A stretch of DNA of 64,000 bases. Source: JASLBX01 sp036374175 (GTDB taxonomy: Bacteria; Actinomycetota; Actinomycetes; Jiangellales; Jiangellaceae). Made by a program: the position numbers and the translations under genes. Where the stretch lies: positions 1-64,000 of the forward strand of contig DASUUH010000124.1 of NCBI GenBank assembly GCA_036374175.1. The letters are read 5' to 3'. Below are positions 45,101-53,761 of the stretch, one piece after another (positions within the stretch are counted from its first letter, which is position 1; every line of letters begins with the position of its first letter). The notes beneath the pieces are model-generated. The model worked only from the letters and a program-made list of their open reading frames with translations. It made no database searches and was not told the DNA's origin.

Positions 45101-45803
45101 GGCCCGGCCGGTGCCGGTCATCACCAGCCCGGAGTGGTCGGGCAGCGAGTACGGCGGTCGCCGGTACGCGGCGTTCACGACGAACGTCGAAGAGCTCAAG
45201 CCGTGGCACACCCTCACCGGGCGGATGCACTTCTTCCTCGACCACGACTGGATGCACGACCTCGGCGAGGCGCTGCCGATCTATCGGCCGCCGCTGGACA
45301 TGCACCGGCTCTTCGGTGAACCGCAGGTCGGTCCCGATGGTTCGAAGCAGGTGGTCGTCCGGTATCTGACGCCGCATTCGAAATGGTCGATCCACTCCGA
45401 GTACCAGGACAACCTGATCATGCTGACGCTGTCCCGGGGCGGCCCGACGGTCTGGATGAGTCCGGCCGACGCCGAACAGATCGGGGTGCGGGACAACGAG
45501 TGGGTGGAGATGGTGAACAGGAACGGGGTGATGGCGCTGCGCGCGATCGTCTCGCACCGGATGCCGACCGGCACCGTGTACGTCTACCACGCGCAGGAGC
45601 GGGTCGTCGACGTGCCGATAGCCGAGGCGAGCGGGCGGCGCGGGGGCATCCACAACTCGCTGACCCGGATCCTGGTCAAGCCGACGTTGTTGATCGGCGG
45701 CTACGCCCAACTGTCCTTCGCGTTCAACTATTTCGGGCCTACCGGCAATCAGCGCGACGAGGTCACGACGATCCGGAGGCGGAGCCAGGAGGTGACGTAC
45801 TGA
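42108..45803 (+). CDS. narG: Respiratory nitrate reductase alpha subunit
   Basis: A 1231-residue molybdopterin catalytic subunit, full length. The N-terminal FS0 cluster ligands are H65, C69 and C73 (STHGVNCTGSCSW), with a fourth cysteine in RGCPRG. The molybdenum-ligand aspartate lies in TSFYDWYADLPAASPQ. QTDVPESGDWWD and the C-terminal QLSFAFNYFGPTGNQ are typical. Reduces nitrate to nitrite on the cytoplasmic side using quinol electrons via NarH and NarI. The ATG at 42108 follows GGGAAGGTG; its stop overlaps narH by one base. Confidence 0.97.
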   Translation: MPEVVGRKGGGTDDPLADALLRTGRFFTRAEVSDDLRAVFRHGGREGDAFYRDRWSHDKVVRSTHGVNCTGSCSWKVYVKDGIITWESQETDYPSVGPDRPEYEPRGCPRGAAFSWYTYSPTRVRYPYARGVLVDMYREARARLGDPVLAWADVVGDPERRHRYQKARGKGGHVRVSWDEAVEMVAAAHVHTIKTWGPDRVAGFSPIPAMSMVSHAIGARFIELVGGVMTSFYDWYADLPAASPQVFGDQTDVPESGDWWDATYLIMWGSNVPVTRTPDAHWMAEARYRGQKVVVVSPDYADNTKFADTWLPAQPGTDGALAMAMGQVILRENFVDQRVPFFVDYVQKYTDLPFLVELEERDGAHVAGKFLRASDLGDTGEGAEWKTVLIDGQTGEPVVPAGTIGDRWTESGRGRWNLDLGGVSPALTLLGDGAESVELLLPRFDNLDGSGAVMRRGVPARRIGGRLVTTVFDIMLAQYGVGRPGLPGQWPAGYDDATEPYTPAWQEAITSVPAASVIRTAREMARNSERSGGRTMIIIGAGVCHWFHADASYRAIMSLLMLTGAIGRNGGGWAHYVGQEKCRPVTGWATMAMATDWQRPPRQMIGTAYWYTHTDQWRYDGYRADALAWPLARGGLADLHTADAMALSARLGWMPSYPQFNRNPLELVDEAEAAGEEAPAYVARKLAAGELKFAAEDPDAPENWPRCLTLWRANLLGSSGKGNEYFLKHLLGTHTSLRADETPPELRPRDVTWHEDAPEGKLDLLLSLDFRMTSSTLLSDVVLPAATWYEKHDLSSTDMHPFVHAFTPAIEPPWETRSDFDAFNAIARRFSELARTHLGVRRDLVATALQHDTPAETAQSRGTVRDWRAGDVEPAPGRTMPALAVIERDFAAIADKMAALGPLTERLGLATKGVQFKPDAEVDHLAHINGVMLGGLTDGRPALDTDAKMAEAILALSGTTNGRLAVQGFHALEDRVGRPLAHLAEGSEERLITFADTQARPVPVITSPEWSGSEYGGRRYAAFTTNVEELKPWHTLTGRMHFFLDHDWMHDLGEALPIYRPPLDMHRLFGEPQVGPDGSKQVVVRYLTPHSKWSIHSEYQDNLIMLTLSRGGPTVWMSPADAEQIGVRDNEWVEMVNRNGVMALRAIVSHRMPTGTVYVYHAQERVVDVPIAEASGRRGGIHNSLTRILVKPTLLIGGYAQLSFAFNYFGPTGNQRDEVTTIRRRSQEVTY

Positions 45804-47479
45804 TGCGCGTCATGTCGCAACTCGCCATGGTGATGAACCTGGACAAGTGCATCGGGTGTCACACCTGCTCGGTGACGTGCAAGCAGGCGTGGACCAACCG
45901 CAGCGGTGTCGAGTACGTCTGGTTCAACAACGTGGAGACCCGCCCTGGGCAGGGTTATCCACGTCGTTACCAGGACCAGGAGACCTGGCAAGGCGGCTGG
46001 GTGCTGAACAAGCGCGGCCGGCTCAAGCTGAAGGCGGGCGGGCGGTTCCGCAAGCTGCTGACCATATTCGCCAACCCGGTGCTGCCGAACATCCGCGACT
46101 ATTACGAGCCGTGGACGTACGACTACGAGAACCTCACCACGGCGCCGCTGGGCGACGACTTCCCGGTCGCCGAGCCGAAGTCGCTGATCTCTGGTGAGCC
46201 GATGAAGGTGGAATGGAGCGCGAACTGGGATGACAGCCTGGCCGGCGGCCCCGAGATCGCGGACCGGGACCCGATCATCGAGCGGGTGCGCCGCACCGCC
46301 GAGGACAAGGTCAAGCTCGAGTTCGAGCGGACGTTCATGTTCTACCTGCCGCGCATCTGTGAGCACTGCCTCAACCCGTCGTGCGTGGCATCCTGCCCGT
46401 CCGGTGCCATGTACAAGCGCGCCGAGGACGGCATCGTGCTGGTGGACCAGGACACCTGCAAGGGCTGGCGGATGTGCGTCACGGGTTGCCCGTACAAGAA
46501 GGTGTACTTCAACCACCGCACTGGCAAGGCCGAGAAGTGCACGTTCTGCTACCCGCGGGTCGAAGTGGGCATCCCGACGGTGTGCTCGGAGACCTGCGTC
46601 GGGCGGCTGCGGTACATCGGCGTCTTCCTCTACGACGCCGAACGCGTGTCCGAGGCGGCCTCCGTCCCAGACGAGAAGGATCTGTACCAAGCGCAGCTCG
46701 ACCTGCTGCTCGACCCCAACGATTCGGAAGTTATCGAAGCGGCGCGGCGGGACGGAATCCCGGAGGACTGGCTCGATGCCGCCCGGCGCTCGCCGGTGTA
46801 TGCGCTGGCCAAGATCCACCGGGTCGCCCTGCCGCTGCACCCGGAATTCAGGACGATGCCGATGGTGTGGTACGTCCCTCCGCTGTCGCCGGTGGTGGAT
46901 TCCCTGGCCGAGACGGGACATGACGGCGAGGACATCGACAACCTGTTCGGCGCCATCGACGCGCTGCGCATTCCTGTCGAGTACCTCGCCGAGCTGTTCA
47001 CCGCCGGAGATCCGGAGCCGGTCAGGCAAGTACTGCAGCGGCTGTCGGCGATGCGCGCGTACATGCGGGCGGTCAACCTCGGCGAGCAGCCGGACGAGTC
47101 GGCGGCCGAGGCAGCCGGGATGACCGGTGGACAGGTCACGACCCTCTACCGGCTGCTCGCGGTGGCCAAGTACGAGGACCGCTACGTCATACCCACCGCC
47201 CACGAGGCGGAGGGTCGCCGGCTCGAGGAGATCGGCTGCAGCCTTGATTACGAGGGTGGCCCGGGCATGTACGAAAGCGGTCCGTTCGGCGAGGCCTCCG
47301 GGCGCCCCGTGCCGGTGTCCGTGGAGACCTTCCACGCGTTGAAAGATCGACAGACCACGGGCCAGGTCGCCGACCCGGAGCGCCCGGGAGCGCGGGTCAA
47401 CCTGCTCAACTGGGACGGCAAGGGCCGGCCGGCCGGGCTCTTTCCGCCCCAGCAGACCGAGACGGAGGAGACGCCGTGA
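45803..47479 (+). CDS. narH: Respiratory nitrate reductase beta subunit
   Basis: A 558-residue iron-sulfur subunit that wires NarI to NarG. Four cluster motifs: CIGCHTCSVTCKQAW, CEHCLNPSCVASCP, CKGWRMCVTGCPYKK (tryptophan in place of a cysteine, giving the 3Fe-4S cluster) and CTFCYPRVEVGIPTVC. Slightly longer than the E. coli protein because of the C-terminal tail. AGGAGGTGACG lies before the ATG. Confidence 0.97.
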   Translation: MRVMSQLAMVMNLDKCIGCHTCSVTCKQAWTNRSGVEYVWFNNVETRPGQGYPRRYQDQETWQGGWVLNKRGRLKLKAGGRFRKLLTIFANPVLPNIRDYYEPWTYDYENLTTAPLGDDFPVAEPKSLISGEPMKVEWSANWDDSLAGGPEIADRDPIIERVRRTAEDKVKLEFERTFMFYLPRICEHCLNPSCVASCPSGAMYKRAEDGIVLVDQDTCKGWRMCVTGCPYKKVYFNHRTGKAEKCTFCYPRVEVGIPTVCSETCVGRLRYIGVFLYDAERVSEAASVPDEKDLYQAQLDLLLDPNDSEVIEAARRDGIPEDWLDAARRSPVYALAKIHRVALPLHPEFRTMPMVWYVPPLSPVVDSLAETGHDGEDIDNLFGAIDALRIPVEYLAELFTAGDPEPVRQVLQRLSAMRAYMRAVNLGEQPDESAAEAAGMTGGQVTTLYRLLAVAKYEDRYVIPTAHEAEGRRLEEIGCSLDYEGGPGMYESGPFGEASGRPVPVSVETFHALKDRQTTGQVADPERPGARVNLLNWDGKGRPAGLFPPQQTETEETP

Positions 47480-48120
47480 CGCGGTCCCGCGACGCCGCCA
47501 TTGCCTGCCAAGTGGCGTCCCATCTGCTGAGTTACCCGGACGAGAGTTTCCAGACGCGCCTGCCGCTGCTGGCCGACGCCGTCGCAAGCCTTTCCGCAGG
47601 ACCGGCCCGAGCCGGTTTCGAGCGTTTCCTCGCTCATGTGACCGCGACGGCTGCCAGGGATCTAGCGGAGCACTATGTCTCGACCTTCGATCGCCGGCGG
47701 CGCTGCTGCCTCTACCTGACGTGGTGGACCGACGGCGAGACCCGCCGGCGTGGTCACGCGCTGGCCACGCTGAAGGAGCGCTACCGGCTGGGCGGCCTCG
47801 AGCTGGGCAACCGGGAACTGCCCGACTACCTGCCGGTCGTGCTGGAGTACGCCGCCACCGGCGACCTCGCCGACGGCCTGGCGGTGCTCCAGGAGCAGCG
47901 GGCTGGCCTGGAATTGCTGCGGATCGCGCTGGAAGAGGGCGGTTCGCCGTACTCGGACGTGGTCGCCGGGGTGTGTTCGCTGCTGCCCGGCCCCTCGCCG
48001 CGTGACCGCGCCGCTGCGATGCAACTTGCCCGTGTCGGTCCGCCGCAGGAGATGGTGGGCTTGGAGCCATTCGCTGTCACGCCGGTTGGCACCGGCTCGG
48101 AAGGGACGCCGCATCGATGA
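47476..48120 (+). CDS. narJ: Nitrate reductase molybdenum cofactor assembly chaperone
   Basis: A 214-residue TorD/NarJ-type chaperone that holds NarG while its cofactor is inserted. Motifs: LLSYPDESFQ, HYVSTFDRRRRCCLYLTW, and RELPDYLPVVLEYA, all diagnostic. GTG start overlaps narH by 4 bp and its stop overlaps narI by 4 bp. Confidence 0.94.
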   Translation: MTRSRDAAIACQVASHLLSYPDESFQTRLPLLADAVASLSAGPARAGFERFLAHVTATAARDLAEHYVSTFDRRRRCCLYLTWWTDGETRRRGHALATLKERYRLGGLELGNRELPDYLPVVLEYAATGDLADGLAVLQEQRAGLELLRIALEEGGSPYSDVVAGVCSLLPGPSPRDRAAAMQLARVGPPQEMVGLEPFAVTPVGTGSEGTPHR

Positions 48121-48860
48121 ACGCTGTCGACGTACTCCTCTGGGGCGCCGGACCCTACGTCACCGTCGCGATTCTCGTGGCCGGCACGATATGGCGGTAC
48201 CGGTACGACAAGTTCGGCTGGACCACCCGCTCGTCCCAGCTGTACGAGTCGCGGCTGCTGCGGATCGGCAGCCCCCTGTTCCACTTCGGCATCCTGGTCG
48301 TCGTAATCGGTCACCTGATCGGGCTGGTGATCCCGGCCCGGTGGACCGAGGCGGTGGGCGTTAACGAGGACCTCTATCACATTCAGGCGCTCACCTTGGG
48401 CGGGATCGCCGGGGTCGCGACCCTGGTCGGGATCGTCATCCTCATCTACCGTCGGCGGACGACCGGCCCGGTCTTCATGGCGACCACGCGGAACGACAAG
48501 GCGATGTACGTGGTGCTGGCGGCGGCAATCGTCACCGGGCTGCTGACAACGGCGCTCGGCGCCGGTGTCGTCGGAGAGGAGCACAACTACCGCGAAACGG
48601 TATCCCCGTGGTTCCGGTCGATCTTCGCGTTACAGCCGGACGTAGCGGCGATGGCCGAGGCGCCGCTGTCGTTCCAGCTGCACACGCTGGTGGGCATGTT
48701 GCTGTTCGCGGTCTGGCCGTTCACCCGGCTCGTGCACGCATTCACCGCACCCGTCGGGTACCTGTTCCGCCCGTACGTCGTGTACCGGTCCCGTGACGGC
48801 GGCGCAGCGAGCCGGCAACCCCGCCGCGGTTGGGAGGTGTCCGGCCGCACGCGTCGCTGA
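48117..48860 (+). CDS. narI: Respiratory nitrate reductase gamma subunit (cytochrome b)
   Basis: A 247-residue di-heme membrane subunit with five helices. It oxidises menaquinol and passes electrons to NarH. Heme-ligand histidines are in FHFGILVVVIGHLIGL and FQLHTLVGMLLF, with RLVHAFTAPVGYLFRPYVVY at the end. The C-terminal tail is short and basic. It completes the narGHJI operon. Just before the stop lies TGTCCGGCCGCACG, a degenerate copy of the palindrome. Confidence 0.95.
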   Translation: MNAVDVLLWGAGPYVTVAILVAGTIWRYRYDKFGWTTRSSQLYESRLLRIGSPLFHFGILVVVIGHLIGLVIPARWTEAVGVNEDLYHIQALTLGGIAGVATLVGIVILIYRRRTTGPVFMATTRNDKAMYVVLAAAIVTGLLTTALGAGVVGEEHNYRETVSPWFRSIFALQPDVAAMAEAPLSFQLHTLVGMLLFAVWPFTRLVHAFTAPVGYLFRPYVVYRSRDGGAASRQPRRGWEVSGRTRR

Positions 48861-48941
48861 GCTGCGCGGGCGCGGGAGCTCGCCCGTTCGGCTCGGGGTC
48901 AGTCAGTGCGCGGGCCTACGATGGCCACGGAGGTGGCGGTG

Positions 48942-50678
48942 ATGGAACCCAGCACACGCGCGGCAATCAAGGTCGCCGACTCGGCACCGACGTCGGCGTT
49001 GTTGGAGCGAGTTCGGGCCGGCATCATCGGTGAGAACGAAGTGCTCGATGGGCCGTACGGGCCGCGCCGGATCACCTACGCCGACTACACCGCGTCGGGC
49101 AGGTCGCTGGACTTCATCGAGGACTTCATCCGCGAGCAAGTGCTCCCGCGCTACGCCAACACCCACACCGAGAGCTCCGGCACCGGGCTACAAACCACGC
49201 GGCTGAGAGAAGATGCCCGGCAGATCATTCGTGATGCGGTCGGCGGCACCGATGACGACCTGGTAATCTTCTGTGGATCCGGCGCCACGAGTGCGGTCAA
49301 CAAGTTGGTCGGCATCCTCGAGTTGCGCATTCCGGACGGCCTCGACGACCGTTGGCAGCTCACCGCGCAGATCCCGCCGGGCGAACGTCCCGTGGTGTTC
49401 GTCGGGCCGTTCGAGCATCATTCCAACGAGTTGCCCTGGCGAGAGTCGATCGCGGACGTCGTCGAGATCGGCGCCGACCTCGACGGGCACATCGACCAGG
49501 ATGAGTTGGAACGCCGGCTGATCGAGTTCGCCGACCGGCCGCTGCGGATCGGCTCGTTCTCGGCGGCATCCAACGTCACGGGCATCTTGTCCGACACCGC
49601 AGGCATCGCGGCATTGCTGCACCGGCACGGCGCGCTGTCGTTCTGGGACTTTGCCGCCGCCGCTCCTTATATACCGATCCGGATGGCTGAGTCCGTGCGG
49701 GGCGCCGGCGATTACAAGGACGCGATCTTCCTGTCGCCGCACAAGTTCGTGGGCGGACCGCAGACTCCCGGCGTACTCGTAGTCCGGCGCGAGTTGGTGC
49801 GCAATGAGGTTCCCACCGTACCCGGTGGCGGCACTGTCCTCTTCGTCGATCCGGTCGGGCACCGGTATCTCGACGACCCTGTCGCCCGCGAGGAGGGCGG
49901 GACGCCGGCGATCGTCGAGTCGATTCGGGCCGGCTTGGTGTTCGCGCTGAAACAGGCCGTCGGCACTGATCTGATTCAAGCCCGTGAGGAGCGGCTCTGG
50001 CGGCGGGCGCTGGAGCGCTGGCAAGCCAACCCCAACATCGAGATCCTGGGCAATCCCGATGCGCCGCGGCTGTCGATCGTGTCGTTCCGGATCCGCCATG
50101 GCTCGCGTTATCTGCACCACAACTTCATCGTGGCCGTGCTGAACGATCTGTTCGGCATCCAGGCGCGCGGGGGTTGCTCGTGCGCCGGGCCGTACGGCCA
50201 CCGGCTGCTCGCCATCGACCCGGCTCACTCCCACGCGTTCGAGAGCGAGGTCGAGCGTGGCTGCGACGGCATCAAGCCAGGCTGGGCCCGGGTCAACTTC
50301 AACTACTTCATCACCAATGCCGTGTGCGACTTCCTCATCGACGCCGTCGACGAGATCGCCACCAACGGGTACCGGCTGTTGCCGGACTACCGGTTCGACC
50401 CCTACACCGGCCTATGGACACACCGCAACGGCGTTACTGAGCCGCCGCTGCGGCTGACCGGCGTGCACTTCGGCCCGGACGGCACACTGCGCTACCCGAG
50501 TCTGGCGGCACGGGCGGGTGAAGATTCGCTGCCGGCGTTCCTCGCCGCGGCTCGCATCTTGCTCGCGTCCAGGCCCGAGCACATCGACGACGGCCCGACC
50601 GGCCTGTCGGAGGAGTTCGAAGCGCTGCGCTGGTTCCCGCTTCCGCCGGTCTGTCTCGAAACATCAACCGACGCATAG
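48942..50678 (+). CDS. Class V aminotransferase / cysteine desulfurase-like protein
   Basis: A 578-residue PLP enzyme of the class V fold, longer than standard desulfurases (about 400) through a C-terminal extension from about residue 450. The PLP lysine is in FLSPHKFVGGPQTPG; the N-terminal YADYTASGRSL and THTESSGTG match group motifs. A cysteine-bearing loop, ARGGCSCAGPYGH, could act in sulfur transfer, as in desulfurases. It follows narI by 81 bp and might supply sulfur for Fe-S or molybdenum cofactor, but that is inference. The ATG at 48942 has GGAGGT seven bases upstream; earlier in-frame starts lack this. It ends 2 bp from the convergent CoA hydrolase gene. Confidence 0.82.
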   Translation: MEPSTRAAIKVADSAPTSALLERVRAGIIGENEVLDGPYGPRRITYADYTASGRSLDFIEDFIREQVLPRYANTHTESSGTGLQTTRLREDARQIIRDAVGGTDDDLVIFCGSGATSAVNKLVGILELRIPDGLDDRWQLTAQIPPGERPVVFVGPFEHHSNELPWRESIADVVEIGADLDGHIDQDELERRLIEFADRPLRIGSFSAASNVTGILSDTAGIAALLHRHGALSFWDFAAAAPYIPIRMAESVRGAGDYKDAIFLSPHKFVGGPQTPGVLVVRRELVRNEVPTVPGGGTVLFVDPVGHRYLDDPVAREEGGTPAIVESIRAGLVFALKQAVGTDLIQAREERLWRRALERWQANPNIEILGNPDAPRLSIVSFRIRHGSRYLHHNFIVAVLNDLFGIQARGGCSCAGPYGHRLLAIDPAHSHAFESEVERGCDGIKPGWARVNFNYFITNAVCDFLIDAVDEIATNGYRLLPDYRFDPYTGLWTHRNGVTEPPLRLTGVHFGPDGTLRYPSLAARAGEDSLPAFLAAARILLASRPEHIDDGPTGLSEEFEALRWFPLPPVCLETSTDA

Positions 50679-50679
50679 G

Positions 50680-51936
50680 TCAACTTGTCGGGCCGGACAC
50701 GTGAGCAACGTCGGTAGTGAGGCCGAGCGCCGTTGCCTCCTCCCACAACTCGTCGCGGATCCGTGGATGTGCGGCCCGCTCGATCAGCGCTGCGGCCTGG
50801 TCGCGCTCGGGCCGGCCAAAGAGCTCGGCCATGCCGTTCTCCGTGACGACGGCGGTCGGCTGGAACGAGGTCACCGGTTCCTCGACCATCGGAACGATCG
50901 TTGAGCAGTTCGCCTTCGGATGCCACGAGCGCAGGGCGATGATCGCCTGGCCGCCGCGGGAGTGCAGCGCGCCGACGATGAAATCGGTCTGTCCGCCGAA
51001 GCCGGAGTAGATGCAGCCCTTGATCCGTGACGCGTTGACCTGCGCGTACAGATCGACCTGCAAGGCGGTGTTGACGCTCACCATCAGCTCGTGGGCGCGG
51101 ATCCGGGACGGGTCGTTCGTCGTCTCGGTGCGCAACATGCGCAGCCGAGGATTCTGATCCGCCCACTCGTAGAGTTCTTCGGATCCGAACAGGAACGACG
51201 CCGTGATCGGCACGCCGGCATCGAGGCGGCCAAGCCGCTCGAGCCGGAGCACGCCGTCGCTGATCATCTCGCTCCAGATCCGCAGGCCGCGGTGATTGCT
51301 CAAGCCGCGCAGCGCCGCGTCCGGGATGGCGCCGATGCCCAGCTGCAGCGTTGAACCGTCCGCCACCCGCGCCGCGACCTGCTCACCGATCAGGCGGGCG
51401 GAGTCCTCGAGTACGTACGCGGCCGGCGAGGACAGCGGCTCGTCCACCGTGATGGCGTAGTCGATAAGATCGGCCGGCAACACCGCATCACCGAACGTGT
51501 ACGGCACCCGCGGATTCATCTCCGCGATTACGAGGCCCCCCCGCCGCCGGACGGCCTCGATCGCGGCGGGCAGGATGTTCACCTCCGTCCCGAGCGACAC
51601 GGTGCCCTCACGCGGTGTGGACGTCCGGATCACCACGAGGTCCGGCGGCAGGGTCGTGTGGAACAGCTGCGGAACGAGCGACAGCCGGGCGGGGATGTAG
51701 TTCAGCCCCGCGTGCCGCATCGCCGGTCCCACGAACGAGGTCTCGTGCTCGACGCCGGCCCGGTCCGGGATACCGTGCTGGGCGTTGAGTATGTAGAGCC
51801 GGTAGGACTCCAGCGCCTTGTCGATGATGCGCAATGTGGAGAACGGCGTCGCGAAGTTGCCCGAGCACACCACCCGTGCCCCCGGAGACAGGGTCGAGAC
51901 CAAGGCTGCGATCTCGTGATCTGACCGGTACCTCAT
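50680..51936 (-). CDS. Acetyl-CoA hydrolase/transferase family protein
   Basis: A 418-residue family I CoA transferase/hydrolase (4-hydroxybutyrate or acetate CoA-transferase group). The catalytic glutamate lies in VVTENGMAELFGR; other motifs are LQLGIGAIPDAAL and YSGFGGQTDFIVGA. It could move CoA between acetate and other acids, matching the acetate-centred metabolism of the island. Its ATG overlaps the aldolase stop as ATGA. Its last codons contain a palindrome copy (50686-50699). Confidence 0.88.
   Translation of the reverse strand: MRYRSDHEIAALVSTLSPGARVVCSGNFATPFSTLRIIDKALESYRLYILNAQHGIPDRAGVEHETSFVGPAMRHAGLNYIPARLSLVPQLFHTTLPPDLVVIRTSTPREGTVSLGTEVNILPAAIEAVRRRGGLVIAEMNPRVPYTFGDAVLPADLIDYAITVDEPLSSPAAYVLEDSARLIGEQVAARVADGSTLQLGIGAIPDAALRGLSNHRGLRIWSEMISDGVLRLERLGRLDAGVPITASFLFGSEELYEWADQNPRLRMLRTETTNDPSRIRAHELMVSVNTALQVDLYAQVNASRIKGCIYSGFGGQTDFIVGALHSRGGQAIIALRSWHPKANCSTIVPMVEEPVTSFQPTAVVTENGMAELFGRPERDQAAALIERAAHPRIRDELWEEATALGLTTDVAHVSGPTS
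50686..50699. repeat. Palindrome TGTCGGGCCGGACA at convergent gene ends
   Basis: One mismatch from the 14-bp palindrome. It lies 7 bp after the stop of the aminotransferase gene and inside the last codons of the convergent CoA hydrolase gene (encoding VSGPT). Position again fits a transcript-end element. Confidence 0.6.
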
Positions 51937-52826
51937 GCTGACGGGTACTTCGCCAGGACTTCGCGCAGCTCGTCGACAAAACGCAGCGAGTCGTCGTACG
52001 AGCGCTGCCAGACGTTGCGGCCGAAGATCAGACCGGTGGCGCCGGCCTCCATGGACTGCCGGGCTTTCTCGATCATCGCGTCGTCGCCGGCCTTCGACCC
52101 TCCGGAAACAAGCACAAGGGTGCGGTTGGCCGAGCGGACCACGCCGTCGATCGCCTGCTGCGACGAGATGTCCGCGTCGTACTCCTTCTTGACTCCTGCG
52201 CGCTTCTCTGGGTGCGGGAAGTTCACCTTCACGACATCGGCGCCGAGTTCGCTCGCCGTGCGGGCCGCATAGTCGACGGCGTAGAACGAGTCCTTGCCGC
52301 CCTTGGCCTCGATCGCCGCGCCGCGCGGGTATGCCCACACGATCAGCGGCATGCCGAGTCGTTGAGCGTCAGCCCGGATCCGGCGGTACTGCTCGAAGTC
52401 GGCTTCCTGGGCCGGTGTGCCGACGTAGAGCGTGTAACCCACCGCGTCGGCGCCGAGCCGGACCGCTTCCTCGACGGTGGCGTTGACAGGGGACAGGGCT
52501 TCAGCGTCGGACGGGATGTCCGTCTTGCCGTTGAGCTTGAGGATCAGCGGAACCTCGCCGGCGTAGTCCCAGTAGAACTTCTCGGCCAGCCCGATCTGGA
52601 TCGCGATGCCGTTGAAGCCGCCGGTCATCGCCAGTTTGGTGATGTACGCCGGGTCGCTGGCCGCCGGGTTGGCGAAGAAGTCACGCGGGCCGTGTTCGAG
52701 ACCTTGGTCGTACGGCAGGAACAGGACGGTGCCGTTGCGTAGGCCGTGCTGGAAGAGGATCCGGTTCAACCGGGCCTTTTTGCCGGTGTTGAGGCCGAGT
52801 TCGCGCAGTGCCGGCCGGGTGGTCAT
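51933..52826 (-). CDS. Class I fructose-bisphosphate aldolase (DhnA/FbaB type)
   Basis: A 297-residue Schiff-base aldolase of the archaeal/DhnA type. The active-site lysine is likely in ADVVKVNFP; other motifs are FLPYDQGLEHGPRDF, GYTLYVGTPAQE and VLVSGGSKAGDD. It cleaves fructose 1,6-bisphosphate, and with gap at 29285 suggests a hypoxia-specific glycolytic set. The ATG at 52826 has AGGAGGACC upstream; a start 15 bp earlier is less likely. Two DosR-like boxes lie in the divergent region. Confidence 0.9.
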   Translation of the reverse strand: MTTRPALRELGLNTGKKARLNRILFQHGLRNGTVLFLPYDQGLEHGPRDFFANPAASDPAYITKLAMTGGFNGIAIQIGLAEKFYWDYAGEVPLILKLNGKTDIPSDAEALSPVNATVEEAVRLGADAVGYTLYVGTPAQEADFEQYRRIRADAQRLGMPLIVWAYPRGAAIEAKGGKDSFYAVDYAARTASELGADVVKVNFPHPEKRAGVKKEYDADISSQQAIDGVVRSANRTLVLVSGGSKAGDDAMIEKARQSMEAGATGLIFGRNVWQRSYDDSLRFVDELREVLAKYPSA

Positions 52827-52891
52827 GGTGGTCCTCCTCATGAGACATCAATCAGGTACTTCCACGTTCTCCCTGCCGGCCCAGCCGGCCT

Positions 52892-52928
52892 AGGGCCCTA
52901 CGGGCAGTGGTGCCGGGACCTTGGGCAC
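52892..52928. promoter_or_regulatory. DosR-like boxes, aldolase / hydrolase divergent promoter
   Basis: AGGGCCCTACGGGC at 52892-52905 and GGGACCTTGGGCAC at 52915-52928, about 23 bp apart. The second is the better match. They are 66-100 bp ahead of the aldolase (start 52826) and less than 70 bp ahead of the alpha/beta hydrolase (52955). Confidence 0.52.
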
Positions 52929-52954
52929 GGCCGCCACCAGCGGTCTGACAAGCT

Positions 52955-53716
52955 GTGGCCGTGATCGGAGAACTGAGGGTCCAAGGCGGTGGCGACGGTG
53001 AGCCGGTCCTACTGTTGCTGCACGGGCTCGGCGCGACCGGCGACGTGTGGAGTGGGTGGGCGCCCCTGCTCGACTCTCAGTGGCCCGGGCGTTGGCTCGC
53101 GCCCGACCTACCCGGCCACGGCGGGTCGGACCCGCTGCCTCGGTACTCCTTCGGCGCCGTCGCGGCCGCTGTGGCGAACCTGGTCCGGCCGGACGAACGA
53201 CTCGTCGTGCTCGGGCACTCGATGGGTGGGGTGGTCGGCCTGGCACTCGCGAGTGGCTGGTTCGGAGTTCAGGTCGAGACGGTTGTCGGGCTCGGGATCA
53301 AGGTTTCGTGGACGGACGACGAACTGGCCCGGGTCGGCGGGCTGGCCCAGCGTCCGGTCACGTGGTTCGACTCCTTCGACGACGCCGCGGCCCGCTACCT
53401 GCGGGTGTCCGGCCTGACCGGGCTGCTCGCCGCGGAAAGCCCAGCGACCGCAGCCGGTGTCGCGGAAGACGGTGGACGCTGGCGGCTCGCGCAGGATCCG
53501 CCGACCTTCGCCGTGGGAGCACCTGACATGCCGGCGTTGCTGGCGGCGGCTCAGGCCACTGTGATCCTCGCCAGGGGCGAACACGATCAGATGGTCACCG
53601 ACGACCAACTCAGCGAGCTGGGGGCGGCCGTGACGACCGTGCCGGGCCTGGGACACAACGCACACGTGGAGGATCCAGCGGCCGTCCTGCGGCTGCTCGC
53701 ACCGGCGCTGCGCTGA
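52955..53716 (+). CDS. Alpha/beta hydrolase
   Basis: A 253-residue alpha/beta hydrolase. Oxyanion-hole region LLLHGLGATGDVWSGW, nucleophile elbow VLGHSMGGVVGLAL, acid in ARGEHDQMV and histidine in PGLGHNAHVEDP: the full Ser-Asp-His triad. Substrate unknown. The start is GTG at 52955 or 52961; neither has a clear ribosome binding site. Confidence 0.87.
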   Translation: MAVIGELRVQGGGDGEPVLLLLHGLGATGDVWSGWAPLLDSQWPGRWLAPDLPGHGGSDPLPRYSFGAVAAAVANLVRPDERLVVLGHSMGGVVGLALASGWFGVQVETVVGLGIKVSWTDDELARVGGLAQRPVTWFDSFDDAAARYLRVSGLTGLLAAESPATAAGVAEDGGRWRLAQDPPTFAVGAPDMPALLAAAQATVILARGEHDQMVTDDQLSELGAAVTTVPGLGHNAHVEDPAAVLRLLAPALR

Positions 53717-53761
53717 TCAATCGCGATCAATCCGGTTCACCGCGTTTAGCGGCCACATCTG

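Noticed and set aside
43698..45710. A 670-codon minus-strand open frame opposite narG
   Set aside because: Shadow of narG; composition rich in Arg, Gly and His without domain structure.
48838..48851. TGTCCGGCCGCACG near the narI stop
   Set aside because: Two mismatches break the dyad and it is inside the narI coding sequence; too weak to list as a repeat copy.
53181..53194. GGTCCGGCCGGACG resembling the 14-bp palindrome
   Set aside because: It is within the alpha/beta hydrolase coding region (encoding VRPDE) and lacks the position after a stop codon.
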